Assembly: GCA_029891345.1 (NCBI GenBank)
Contig: CM056998.1
Coordinates: forward strand, 174,230,239 to 174,294,238
From: Dryococelus australis
Lineage: Eukaryota > Arthropoda > Insecta > Phasmatodea > Phasmatidae
Direction: 5' to 3'
Length of the DNA: 64,000 bases
How positions within the stretch are numbered: the first letter of the stretch is position 1; every line of letters begins with the position of its first letter. A program made the translations under genes and the position numbers. This document shows positions 46,970 to 58,276 of this stretch, one piece after another. Below the pieces are notes generated by a model, which saw nothing but the letters and a program-made list of their open reading frames with translations, ran no database searches and was not told where the DNA came from.

Positions 46970-47860
46970 TCAAGCAGTTTTTACGTCCATGTGCACTATG
47001 TCGAGATCCTCCTCAACTGCTAGTGCACAAAGGTACCTCAGCGAAGAATACTTTATTACTGGGAAGAAAGTCTCTTCATAGTCGATCCTGGGCCTCTGTG
47101 TGCAATCTTTGGCTACTACCCGGGCTTTGTATTTTGGCTCCTTGGAGTATGGATTTTTTTATTTTGAATACCCATTTTAATGTTAGAGCCTTCATGCCTT
47201 CGGGCAAGTCTGCCCACTCATTAAGTTTCATTGATGACAAATGATGTTAACTCTTCGTTGATAGCTTGTTTCTATTTTGTAGCTTGTACATTTGTCAGTG
47301 CTTCCCCTGGTGTAAGTGGTCGTTGTTCACAGAGAGGAAGTAAGACACAAAATCTGGATCAGCTCTGGGTCTTGGAATACAATAGGATCTTCTCACCTGT
47401 TGAGGATTGGAGGTCTCCTCTGCTTCATCTTGTATTGAAAAACCTTGAAAAGGTTCTTCATCCAGGTCAGGAGTCAGATCAACATTATCTTGACATTCTA
47501 CTGGTTCAGGTTCTTGAGGGACATCTTCACAGACATCTTGTAGCTTGGACGAGTCTTCTTGCACCTCTACTGGCATTTCCATATTAAGTTTTTCTTTCAG
47601 GAAAATGACGTCTCTGCTAATAGTCACCCTTTTGGTGTTGGGGTCCATGATGTGATAACCCTTTGTGTCATCACAGTAACCAACAAAAATCAATTTTTCA
47701 GATCTGGGGTCCCGTTTCATTCTTCTATCCTTTGGGATTTGGGCCATGGCCTCGCAACCAAAGGTCCTGAGATAACTAAGTTTGGGCTTCCTGGAACACC
47801 GAGCTTCGAATGGAGTATTTCCTTCGAATGCCTATGTTGGACACCTGTTGTTGAAATGAA
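46970..47860 (-). pseudogene. Copia integrase end and RT N-terminus
   Basis: The minus strand resumes after the insertion with HFNNRCPT and TPFEARCSRKP. The open frame from 47747 follows: KLIFVGYCDDTKGYHIMDP, an acidic linker, and YCIPRPRADPDFVSYF. From 47290 down it continues out of frame as KWKQAINEEL and WVFKIKK, then DIVHMDVKTA (RT, catalytic Asp) at about 47000, where the second insertion begins. Confidence 0.75.
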
Positions 47861-48039
47861 CATAGTACATTCCCCACTGGAAGAGACTTTCTCGGAGCCC
47901 TGCTAAATATCTACTTGCAGGCTCATTTCGTATCCTTCTGCCAAATGTAAACAAACATTGCCATGTGACTGCCATGTAGCATCTGTCAAAATCAATGCTT
48001 ACATTCCATTGTGGGTTTGTGTGTACATATGTTTGTATA

Positions 48040-48594
48040 CATTATCTACCAAAAAGTAATTGGGCACCTGTCCACAATGTTTGCTCGGTGATTGTTACCT
48101 CATTAGATTCTCTTGCGGCTATAACAGTAGCCACCCTCTCGGGCATGCTCTCTACAAGTGTTTGCAGGACATCCACGGGGATTTGTCACCATTCCTCTTG
48201 CAACCATTCCATGAGTTGAGCAATGGATTTTGGCCGTGCCTAACAAGCCCTCTTCCAGCGATCCAATTTGTCCCAAAGATGTTCTGTAGGGTTGAGGTTG
48301 GGGCTCTGGGCGGGCCAGTCCAGTCGGCGAACTTTGTTGTCGGCATACCACTGCATAGTAGCCCTTGAAACATGGCACCTGGCATTGTCATCCTGGAAGT
48401 AACATGGGTCCATTCCGTAAAATACCACAATGGTGGGAGTGTTTCATTATCCAGAATGTAACAATAGGCCTTTGTATTTATGCTACCATAGACAAACACC
48501 AGCGGTCTTATGCCGAAGGCCATGTAACACAAGTCAGCTGATGTACTGAATTACCTATCCTCACGGTTGCCCAATTACTTTTTGGTAGATATTG
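48040..48594 (-). mobile_element. Tc1/mariner remnant nested in the family B element
   Basis: The ends CATTATCTACCAAAAAGTAA and the reverse complement of the right end (CAATATCTACCAAAAAGTAA) match, both continuing TTGGGCA, with TA target copies at 48038-48039 and 48595-48596. The inside holds only the C-terminal part of a transposase. At 555 bp it has lost more than half of a usual 1.3-1.7 kb element. Confidence 0.9.
48055..48532 (-). pseudogene. Tc1-type transposase, C-terminal fragment
   Basis: The minus strand reads FQDDNARCHVSRAT (second catalytic Asp, DNA-x-xH block) near 48400-48355, then RLDWPAQSPNLNPTEHLWDKL (third acidic residue, Glu in the PxEHLW block) near 48330-48270, followed by a frameshifted C-terminus ending near 48060. 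The N-terminal DNA-binding half is missing. The DDE family match is clear. Confidence 0.85.
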
Positions 48595-50062
48595 TATTTT
48601 TCACTACACCTAAATATAAACATTAAAATGTGACTTCAACTTTTGTACCTGTCAAATGCGTTGTTTACCGTTTGCAACTATTCAAAGAATTCTGTCATAT
48701 TCCAAAAACCATTCCATTTTAATATCCACAGTTTAGGCTTATAACATATTTAGGTCAGCTTTATGACGTTTTAAAATTGCCTGAATTGACAATAGTTCTT
48801 ACGATTATTTTACATTGTTAACACATTTGTTTTCCACGACATAACACATTACACATAATGCACGTTAATATTTTGCTGTGATTGTGTTTAACACTTACAA
48901 CTGCGGGGGTAAAGAATTGTAGTATTTAACTTTTTGTAATTGAAAATGTGTTGGGTTATTTGTTTAAAAGGTCGACCTCATTTGGAATAAATATTAAAAT
49001 GAAGGAACAACTAGTCCAATGAAAAAGACATATTAAATGCAAGTGCGCAAACTCGTGTCGTTATAAATAAACAGACGTTGATGTAAATAATTTACTTCTT
49101 CATAAAAACAGTTTACAGTTAAAACGTATAAGTAGTGCACATAAAATATTTGAAATCCCGCACACATATAAGGCCAGCAAAACGACCGCGATGCAGCCAC
49201 CCATTTACATGCAGCGGTTAACAAAACACATGTAACAGTATATTTATTACTGCCGTTGAAAAATAGATTTATCACATCGTCGTAACTTGCCTAGGTAGGT
49301 TTAAAAAACATAACGTTTACAAACATGATGAGGTAATTTGAAGTATTTTTCGGAGTAAGTATAATTTACGCTTCGTTTGGCAACACGCCGTGTTATGGCT
49401 CGCCACATCTGCCAACTTCAGGTGATAGGCCTAAGTGTCCTGCCATCACATCTGCATATATTAAAATAATTATTCAAACACTAAAATCTCTTCAGTTGTA
49501 AATTATAAATCCAAAAATAATTATTTTGTTTGCTACTTAATGATGCGAAACTTCCCTAGGGGGAGAGAGAGAAAGTGAGTGAGAGCGACAAGCCTTGCCC
49601 AGTCGACAGTTGCTTCCTCAATCGGTAAAACAAACACTGTGTCACTAGGACGTACGCACAATATTTTACGCTGTTATTTTAAACTGTATAAAGAAATGTG
49701 TTGCCATCGGGGCTATCTAAATATTTAATTATTTCAATAGGCAACGTTTAATTTACAAATAGCATATCAAAAAACTATGTTAAAACAATATTTATCTGTG
49801 AACTATTTCTTACTAACCATTGTCAACACATTGCTGCTCTCGTAGTTGCTAATTCATATTTCATACTAAATATATATTACAAGTTATAGAAGATACTAAG
49901 GTAAAGTTTCATTTATTCAGTAATACAGTACTCTAAAGTTAATCACAGTGTTATATATATGTGGAATACAGGTTATTGTAAAAACAGGTTGACATATTAC
50001 GCCTAGGTTGATTTTTCAAAGGTTCATTTTCAAGTCTCTTCCAGTCGGGAATGGACTATAGA

Positions 50063-50700
50063 TGTTGTTACTGCCTCGGCCCAATACATTTTTGGCAGTC
50101 TGCATCTTGCAACAGGCAGAGCTTTCTCAACAATTTTTTGATTTGCGTGTTCTGCCACACCGTTTTGTTGTGGTGAAGCTCTCGCAGTGTGTTGGTGCCT
50201 GATGCCCTTACTCTTCAAGAAACTCGAGAATTTGCTGTTCACAAACTCTGACCCATTGTCTGAAAGCAAAGTTTTCATCTTCTTGCCTGTCTGGTTTTCT
50301 ACAAGTGCATAATATGTCTTGGAACACATTGCAAACCTGATCCTTGGACCTCAAGAAATAAACGTGAGTACCGGAAATAATCATCAAACAAGACAAAGAA
50401 GTATTTACTGCCTCCGATAGACACTGTCTCCATGGGCCCACATAAGTCTGTATGCACCAATTCCAGGGGTTCCTTGGCCCTAAATGTGTTTCGTGTAAAA
50501 GACAAACGAGTTTGTTTGCTTTTGATGCAAATTTCACATGGGGATTTATTGGTCTGCATGCTATGGACCCCATCAACCATTGTTTTTAAGGAGTTCATGC
50601 CTTTTCTGTTTAAATATCCCAACCTGCGGTGCCATAAATCACCAGCACAAGAAAGAGTGTATGCTCTGTCAACACTTGCAGACTGTGGTGTATCTAATTG
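50063..50700 (-). pseudogene. Copia integrase (pre-integrase and core)
   Basis: The minus strand carries the pre-integrase block GYLNRKGMNSLKTM and the CxxC part of the zinc domain (CEICIKSKQ) near 50622-50510. ELVHTDLCGPM (first Asp) lies near 50463-50433. After a frame change come LLSDNGSEF (second Asp) near 50266-50240 and SPQQNGVAEHANQKIVEKA (Glu) near 50180-50120. MYWAEAVTTS ends at the border of the inserted TIR element near 50062. The catalytic triad is present, but the protein is split. Confidence 0.8.
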
Positions 50701-50949
50701 ATAAATGCCATTTTTTAGTGTTACTAAGGTGATCAGTTTATTATTTGAATTTATTATCTTGCCACCATCTTTCTCGAAAATAACTTACTTCCCTTTACTT
50801 GTGATTTTACTCACCGAGAGGAGGTTAGCTGCCACGTCCAGCACAAGATGTACTTTGTGGACAGTGATGAGACTGGTTTTGTTGTTGACCAATAGGTCAA
50901 TGTCAACATTTCTCACAAATTCTGTTGTGAGAGAATTTTCAGACCAGAT

Positions 50950-51585
50950 TTGGACACAGAATTCTCTAAATCAGTTTTTATCAAGTGCACTGATGCACAT
51001 GAATCCAAAAACCACATAGTCGCCTTTCATATTTGTAAGCATACATGCTAAAAAGGCATTGCTATTTTTCTTCTGAGCAATTTCGTTACTCCTAGTTTTC
51101 TTGAATTTTGTTTTTCTGCGGCAATCTGCAGCAAATTTGTGCAAAGTTCCGACCCATTCCTCAGAAATATCGAACTTGATGTCCCGTAGACACTGAGCAG
51201 TTGACGTAATTTCATTTACATACTCTTCAACTGATTTGCAGTTATCTATTCAAGTCAAAAGCAACTGATGCAACAATCTGACTCTTCTTGTGAGGCTGGA
51301 ATCTTCAAATAAAGTCTGATCGTTGCTTCGATGTGGTGATTCAACTCCTCTATTAACAAGATCTTTGCTAATGCCTTGCGGTCCTTTTCCTTCGCCTCTT
51401 CTGCTTTGATAGTTCCCTGAACAACGTCCCATTGGTCTTCTAGTCATAACAAGGCTTTGATGTGGAATTTCCACGATGCGTAGTTTTCGCGGCCTTTCAG
51501 CATCTCCACAAATGTTAAGGTATTCAATGCCATGATGGTTTAACAACGCATGCAAGGCAGTGCAAAATGTTAATATTATTTGCAC
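50950..51585 (-). pseudogene. Copia gag region, decayed
   Basis: From about 51532 the minus strand reads MALNTLTFVEMLKGRENY then ASWKFHIKALL, the usual start of copia-type gag. LEDQWDVVQGT follows, and then a lysine-rich region. The frame is broken repeatedly, and a clear CCHC zinc knuckle was not found. Gag would form the virus-like particle. Confidence 0.65.
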
Positions 51586-51636
51586 TTCCGTGCCAAACTA
51601 ACTAATCTGCACTTATCTAATTATCTTGCAATACCC

Positions 51637-51650
51637 CTGGGACCATAACC
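51637..51650 (-). promoter_or_regulatory. Copia primer binding site, initiator tRNA-Met half-molecule type
   Basis: Two bases inside the 5' LTR the minus strand reads GGTTATGGTCCCAG. The anticodon arm of eukaryotic initiator tRNA-Met (CTGGGCCCATAACC) would pair with it at 13 of 14 bases. Copia of Drosophila is known to prime with a half-tRNA from this same region. Confidence 0.8.
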
Positions 51651-51652
51651 TT

Positions 51653-51853
51653 TGTTGATTGCATCTCATGAAATAATAATGCACAGGTCAATAAGTACAG
51701 ATTATATTTAACTACGCTTCAGACATTACATCGCCATGCTAACGTAAACAAATGACTGACTGTATACAGAGCGAGAGTAGATTCACTACACAGGTCAAGC
51801 AAGATTTCACTACTCTAGACATGTGAGTCGTAAACAATTTACGATATCCAACA
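51653..51853 (-). repeat. Copia 5' LTR
   Basis: 201 bp, starts TGTTGGATATCG and ends CAACA on the minus strand. It has a few small indels against the 3' LTR. Confidence 0.9.
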
Positions 51854-51858
51854 AAACC

Positions 51859-52504
51859 AAATGTAAATGAATAAAGACACATTACTTACACGTGGTGCCA
51901 TCTATAGTGAATATAACTCAACACAAAAAAATTTCCAAATAACAGATACACATTTGAAATACCTTTAACAGTATTAGTTGTAAACTAAATTCAAGGGTAA
52001 GACTTTACCAACAGAAAAGAACTGTATCTAGAAAGGCAAAGACACAAAATCCATGAAAAAAAAATACATAATCAAAATGCTTACGGTGCCACAGAAATGT
52101 CACAGCACAATCATGTGCATACGTAACCGAAGTTACGAAACTTTTATTTTCCACAGTAATCTGTAGCAGAATTTTTATTGTGTAAATTTTATGTACTTTT
52201 CTAGTACGAAGTTTTTGTTTGTTTTAATGTAGACTCTGGTTCTGCTGTACATTATGTAGGACAAACTAAAAAATAATTTATTAAAAACAAAATATTGTGA
52301 GAGAAAAAAATTTTATTTTATGATTTGAATGAAAGAGCATGCTGTGAATTCAGTACGTTTTAATCATGATTCTGAATTTTTAAAAATTCCTCCTTGTAAA
52401 ATGTATATTGTTCATATTCACTTGTTCACTTCTTTTAAGTCTGTGTCAGTTGAATACTGTGTATTACTGAAATCTGCGAGTGTGTAAACTGCTTGTCTGT
52501 GCAG
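51859..52504 (+). other. Intron DNA before the third exon
   Basis: AT-rich. Ends in CTTGTCTGTGCAG, a good polypyrimidine-AG acceptor. Confidence 0.6.
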
Positions 52505-52813
52505 CGTGCAGCACTGGAGGAAAGGCTGGAGCAGCTGCCTTGCTACTGCGGTACGCAACTGGAAGCTTTCAATCCGGCATCTCCCTATCCCTGGGATGAT
52601 GATGCAGACCGGGAGTTTCAGGCTTTGATAAAGAGGAAGATGCCAGTCCCACGGAAAGATGAGGAAGAAGAAGAGTTCCTTCAGGTGCCACGCACAGAAC
52701 CCCCTCCCAAGTCTCCTCCCCAGCCCCAATATCGAACCCGACCCCAGTCTCGCATACCCCCACGGGACATCACGGGCAGGCGCCCACTGGAAGAAGCTGT
52801 GGAAGAAATAATG
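52505..52813 (+). CDS. Host gene, internal exon (third in window), unknown product
   Basis: Acceptor TCTGTGCAG ends at 52504 and donor GTGCGT starts at 52814. The 309 bases are open in phase 0 at both ends and encode 103 residues from RAALEERLEQLPCYCGTQL to LEEAVEEIM. Features: a short leading helix, a Cys pair (CYC), a WDDDADREFQALIKRK stretch, a run of acidic residues (DEEEEEF), and then a Pro/Gln/Arg-rich low-complexity part (PPPKSPPQPQ), followed by an acidic helix. GC content is far above the flanks and the codon use is balanced. The low-complexity half suggests a disordered linker. The family was not recognised. Confidence 0.8.
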
Positions 52814-53009
52814 GTGCGTGACATTTTTATGATGATGTTTTTTTCGTTCATTCTCAATATATTGCAACAGTCCTGATGAAGAATACACATCACGCTCTGA
52901 CAGCGAAGAAGGTATGTAGTAGCAAGTAGCATACTATCTGCACTTATATAGTTCAAATAACCTGCGAGTGTTGTAGAGTTAAGTTTACATTCCTGAAGAA
53001 AACAACTTG
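52814..53009 (+). other. Intron, start
   Basis: The intron continues past the window end. The hAT target copy CTGATTTG is at 53010-53017. Confidence 0.6.
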
Positions 53010-53269
53010 CTGATTTGTAGCGATGGGTCAAGTCTCAAAAATTCGAGTCAAGTCGAACAATGATTGACTCGTCATTCGAGTCAAGTTTTTTCCCAGCAGG
53101 CATTGAGTAAGTGAATGTGTAATTGGAGTCACTGTGCTTTTAGGATATAAACAAATTAACAGTCACTTTATGTGATTTGTGAATGAATTTTACATTGCTA
53201 AAAAGCAAAATTTACATTGTGATAACAACTTGCTACATGAATTTACATTGCTTCTTATTTGTGATGTTC

Positions 53270-53405
53270 TGTTGCTATAAAAGTCAATAATTTGTGACAC
53301 GTTGCTTCCTGTTATCTCAGGAGTGGCGGGCGGTGTGATAAAATCCAATGATCCATGACATATCACTTCCTGTTGCCACTGGAGTGGAGTGGCAGGCAGC
53401 AATAC
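53270..53405. repeat. Two-unit tandem repeat inside the hAT
   Basis: Two units of about 65 bp share CAC-TTGCTTCCTGTT / CACTTCCTGTTGCC, GGAGTGG, GGGCGG/GGCAGGCAG and AAATCCAATGATCC-like blocks. They are moderately diverged. Confidence 0.6.
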
Positions 53406-55055
53406 ATACAACCTTCAGCCATATTTAAACATGAAAAGCCCTTTTATCTCGTGGCATGTCACGCCTTGAGCAAAATTATGCGTAGATATGGTACACTTGC
53501 CATTATTCTTCTTGTAATTACTGTTTTAATGTGTGTGCGTAGTTTGTTAATACAGTAATTCCTCATGTTAGCGTCATTCAGTTTGACTATCTCACTTTAG
53601 AGATAATTTTTTCCATTCCTGACAAAAGTCCCATAAGAATAATGCATTTTATCTTTCAGTTTAAAGATTTCAGTTTAACAACTTCTTTCACATTGACAAA
53701 CTCCGCCGACCCGAATCCTATATGAACAATGCATTCTTTCTCATACTTTAACGACTACGGAAAAGCAGAGCAATGTGAAAAACGGTGGACAAGGAGGAAA
53801 GGTTGGGATTCTATTTTTAGAGCAATGCCCTTGAGATGGGTAGGGTAAGGGGTGACAGGGTTTGTGGTGGGAAGGCGTGACGCGTGCTGCTTATACAACT
53901 GATCTACTATGATTCCGACTGATCACCAACAGTACCTCTTCCACCACTACAGACATGAGTGATACGTTGCCTACCCTACAGGTGACAGGAATTTATGAGT
54001 GTATTATCTTCACCTGGAGGATACGCAACCCGGCAGACATGCCCCCCTACCCCCATGTTGAGAACCTACAGGCTGCCCAGACCTCGGGCAAGGCCAAGCG
54101 CTACCGACAAGGCATGAAGCAGAAACGCTGATCAGGGTTTTACCACGCCAAACAGTGCAGGAAAACATCACACCTCCCCCACACCCCGTGCCGGCAGCCT
54201 ACAAGCTTCCACTTTATAGGACGCTGCCAAGCTCGAGAGTCATTCTTGTTCTCCTCTTGTGACTTCCCACAGCACTGCTCAGTGCTGGGACCACCAGAGA
54301 ACTTCGAAGCATTGAGTATGCCTCCTGCAGCTACTTCACAGTTGACTATCAGTCAACCAGTGAACACGCTCACTAGCCCGTTAAATTCACTTTGTCTCCT
54401 CAAGACACCTCTCTTAGACCAGTTTAGAAGTATTATATCTTTTCTCATTTAGATATTTCTTTTTTCATGTTTTTCCATTACACCTTGCCAACGTAGTAAC
54501 GAAGCAGGTAGAGTGCGCATCAAAATATAAGATTCTTCTAGCACAGCATAAGGGAAGAAAGCACAGAAGGGGAGGTGTCCAGTGATAGCCTGCAGGAGGG
54601 AGGGTAGCCGATGTCATAACAGCCGAGCTGAAAACATATTTACCATTATCTTTGCGCCCGTGTAAGTTACCGTTCATATCGTGCAGCTGTCTTTCACCAA
54701 AAATAAACTGATGATTATATTTAAATCAGCTGGAGCACATTTGCGAAAATATAGGAACATATGAGCAGATCATACAATGTGTTTGCGAAGACCGGCCATG
54801 GATGTAACAGGTGTTTACGATACCCTAATCTCCTTGAATTGCTAATCAGTGTAATGTGATGCACCGACACTGAATATTGACACCCAGAGCGATAGTTCGC
54901 ACCACAAAGGTTGTCTCGTGACCCGATACTAACGTAATATGCCTAGACTAGACAACACTCACATCCCACAGGCCACATCACTATATAGCTACAGGAAAAT
55001 GTGTAATGAAAAGCTGTCTGAACATGTGGTATTGATACATTCAAACGTGTAACGG

Positions 55056-55473
55056 CTGTTCATGATATAGTGAGCATTTTTTTAATCAGCCTTAGAAAAA
55101 AATCACTGCCTCTACCAGCAAATATTTTAACAGGTGACCTGAATAACATGCGCCCAGTAAAGTTGGTAACTATGGATGGGAAGTAGTTCCGTATCTTAAT
55201 GTCAAATAAAATGGGTTAGGTATTTATTTCTGACAACTTAAATTATTTATTTCATTTTCTATTTATTTTTTAATGCATTGAAGTGTAAAAATTGGCTAAT
55301 TTGGTAGACATTTACTTTTCAAGTAATTTAACTTTTTCACTTGACCCACGCATGAATAAAGTGAAATGAGGCCCACTGCAATGTTAATGTTACATAAGGC
55401 GGGAGACTACACAACTTGCATGCAAGTTGATTTTAAGCAGGGCTTTCAAAAGTGCTCATTTTACCGTGAATAG
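55056..55473. mobile_element. MITE family D, copy 2, nested in the hAT
   Basis: The left end CTGTTCATGATATAGTGAGC and the reverse complement of the right end (CTATTCACGGTAAAATGAGC) match copy 1 at 46741-46969. Internal sequence differs in length (418 vs 229 bp). Confidence 0.7.
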
Positions 55474-56199
55474 ACTTTACATTGTTTTATTGTACTTACA
55501 GAGCAAATATTTACATCAGCCTTGAAATGTGCATGTAAACTAATGCGTACACTTGTTTTTCCAGTCTGATCAGTGTCCCAGGCCATTGATTGTACAGATA
55601 TAGCACATGCCATAATCATATTAGAAAACGACTTGGTTAAAATAGCCGCAAACTCGTGATTGCAACCATATTATAAACATCACTTTCATTATGCTTAATT
55701 TTAATTTCCTACCATATATACTGAAATCAAGAGTTTACAAAAGATTCATCACCGGTACGGAGTTAGATAACATATTATAGCATTGCATTAACATTTATGA
55801 TAAATGAGCACAGATTACATTTATAATTATATCTGCAAACATTCACATCACAATTAATATGCAGTAAATTAATGTTTTAACATAAAAGAATATTACACAA
55901 AGAGTAATGACAAATTTGAATTAATATTTTTACAGAAAATTTTACAAACTCCCCTAGGATGCGTAACATCCCGGCTGTTTGAATCTCTACCAAGTCGCTC
56001 AAAGCAGTATACGCTCTTCACAAGTATTTGCATTGTTGGTACACTGTAGAGGACGTAGGGGATGTGAAACAACGGACGTTAATTTTCGCACAGCAAATTT
56101 TTTTTTTTTTTTTTTCGTGGCACGTTCATAAAAATCGATGGCGAGTTTCATTTTTGACAAAAGTTACTTTTCAGTGGAGAGAAGTGCAAGACCAGAGAG

Positions 56200-58276
56200 T
56201 CTATTTTGCCCCATTGTGTTTCATGAATATGTCTTCATTCGTTTTAGTGTTGAAAAAGAATGCTCCACAGATAGCGTTGTACATGGTATTGTTGCCACTA
56301 ATGTGCACAATTTATGGAGCTGTGGAAGAATAGCTTGTAAATCAATTTCATGAATGTATTTAAGAAAATTTTGAACACTTCTGGTTTTCATGGTATCTCG
56401 ACTATACACAACTTTTAGTTCAGACTGAAGCTTAAGGTCAAAGTAACTGCCATAGTATTCGATTAGGGATTTGAACTGGACCTCAGGAAAACTATGAGAA
56501 AACTCCTGGGATTTTGTAGCATTTACAAGTTCTAAAAATCTTAATTTGTTCATGTTTTCGAAACGTGTTTTGATTTGTGTTACAATGTTGTCTAATATTT
56601 TGGCGTGTAGCCTGGAATACTCTCGCTTTGGGTCTACTTCGTCTTTGCATTTCCGATGGTTTCCCCCCCCCCCCCCCAGGCCACATTTAAGTGTGTTAGA
56701 GAAAACATTTTCAAAATCGTGGCCGAGTTTAAATAGAAATATTTTGTTTCATGTATCTCCTGAATACAGAAACTGATGTCCAGTTGTTTGGTCTGCATTA
56801 CGTTATATATGTGTCCAGTGCTATCAAAAATCTTAGAAAACGAAACTAGGAAAAACACATTCACAAAAGTTTCTAGAAAACTGATGACACCTTTTGCTGA
56901 AGAAATAGTGTCACTATCCCATTCCTGTGGATTTTCCGTTATCGTGGAAAACATTTCTAAGAGCGAATTCCGATTGTTGAATGCACATTGAACAAGTCTG
57001 TCATTATAATTCCATCTTGTTGGCGCAACACCTGGAAGCCATTTCCCAACTATCTTATCTAGCAATGCTACTCGCTTAGAAGAGTTCGAAAAAAAAAGCA
57101 GATAGGCCAGAAAGGGTACTGAAATACACTCTACACTTGCTTATGTTATTTAAGGACTGGGTTAAGACAAGGTTCAAAACATGTGCTGCACAATGTACAA
57201 ACAATACACTGGAAAATTTGTCACGTACCAGTTTCTGTACACCATTTAAATCTCCCGCCATTACTACAGCTCCATCATACGACTGCGCGATAAGTTTACT
57301 GCCAGAATTAGTTGTCGTAACAAATTCAATTGCATGACTTGCTATGGCTCCCGCAGACCTATCACAGCTAACATCAATGAATCCATAAAACCGTTCATTA
57401 ATCTCTCCATCACTCGTTACAAATCTAAAAACAGTGGACAACTGAGAAAGTTTCCCGACGACTCATCAAGTAAAATTGAAACAAAAACTGATTTTTCAAT
57501 TTCAATTTTAATTTTAGCTAACACAATATTTTGAATGGATTCTATTATGTTGTTCTGGATATTGCACGAGAGATTAGAAAATACTGTGGGCGTCTCAAGG
57601 TGCTGCGACAATACTGGATCATAAGTTGCAATTAAAGCAAGTATCTCAACATAATTGCCATGGTTTTCTGATTCTTTTGTCTCATCATGACCACGAAAAG
57701 GCAGTTCCTGTACACCCATGAAACAAACATCTATTAAACGCTTCAAAATTTCTCTGTTTCTTTTAACTTTTTTGTTATATCGTTGTGTGCTTAATTGTTT
57801 GGATCTATCTAGGCCAAAATCAACTCTATTTTTACCAAATTCCATAAGAGACAAAAACAAACTTATGTGAACTTCAGATTGCTCGTGTTTTTGAACAGCA
57901 TTGCACAGATTGTTAAGGTTACAATACCCAGTTTCAGTCCACGTATTAACATCCTTTGAAAACAATAAACATGGCCAGCAAAACAGTTTGTTTAGGCGGT
58001 TACGTCCAGCTAACCACGCGTGTTTCTGATAAATTTTTGGAAATGTCGTACAAAATTACCTTTCTTGCGTGTTGTGATCACAAATTCAGGTGTCGGCCTA
58101 CCCTCTTTTATGATGTCATATCTTTCCTGAAAAGTGAAAGCACTACTAGAAAAATTTTTCATTCGTAATCCACACACACCACACTTACATCCACATGATT
58201 CTGTTGCACTCATTCTATCTACTCGGTTCTCAGTCTCACACTGTAATAATATCATTTTTATATAGGTGTACATCAC
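56200..58276 (-). pseudogene. hAT transposase (ZMYM1-like / TTF-type), frameshifted
   Basis: In order on the minus strand: GRPTPEFVITTRKKGNFVRH (N-terminal TTF-like zinc region) near 58115-58055; CNAVQKHEQSEVHI near 57905-57865; LPFRGHDETK near 57705-57675; VFVSILLDESS (first catalytic Asp) near 57500-57465; YDGAVVMAG and HCAAHVLNL near 57285-57155; PTRWNYNDRL near 57030-57000; and the C-terminal dimerisation block TIPCTTLSVEHSFSTLKRM (catalytic Glu) near 56290-56235. This order is that of hAT transposases close to ZMYM1-type proteins. Frameshifts near 57430, 57070 and 56650 split the frame, the last next to a 15-base G run, so it is a pseudogene. Confidence 0.85.
56663..56677 (+). repeat. 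Homopolymer C run, 15 bases, inside hAT transposase
   Basis: On the coding strand this is G15. It occurs at the point where the frame is lost. Confidence 0.9.

Larger units (their letters stand above)
47861..50061. mobile_element. TIR element family B, copy 2 (inverted), inserted in copia integrase
   Basis: Left end CATAGTACATTCCCC-ACTGGAAGAGAC; right end inverted with GGGAATGGACTATAG. The inside matches 14224-16088 in reverse order, for example CTCGGAGCCCTGCTAAATAT. It is 2.2 kb including a 555-bp Tc1 remnant. It interrupts copia between EAVTTS and HFNNRCPT. Confidence 0.85.
45230..51853 (-). mobile_element. Ty1/copia retrotransposon, full structure, with nested insertions
   Basis: LTRs at 45230-45420 and 51653-51853 are about 90% alike. 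The element is flanked by identical 5-bp target duplications AAACC (45225-45229 and 51854-51858). On the minus strand the order is LTR, PBS, gag, integrase, RT, RNase H, PPT, LTR, the copia order. Two insertions (46741-46969 and 47861-50061) add 2.4 kb, leaving about 4.2 kb of copia. Stops and frameshifts inactivate it. It sits in the intron before the third exon, antisense to the host gene. Confidence 0.92.

Noticed and set aside
52814-52876. Read-through of the third exon to a stop at 52876
   Set aside because: A good donor (GTGCGT) ends the exon at 52813 and composition becomes intronic after it. Intron retention remains possible.
52418-53031. Reverse open frames overlapping the third exon
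   Set aside because: The + strand has proper splice sites, matching phase and balanced codon use; the reverse frames cross intron borders.
56028-56353. Forward open frames at 56028-56353 as a gene
   Set aside because: They overlap the C-terminal dimerisation region of the hAT transposase on the other strand, and one contains a T-run-derived Phe stretch.
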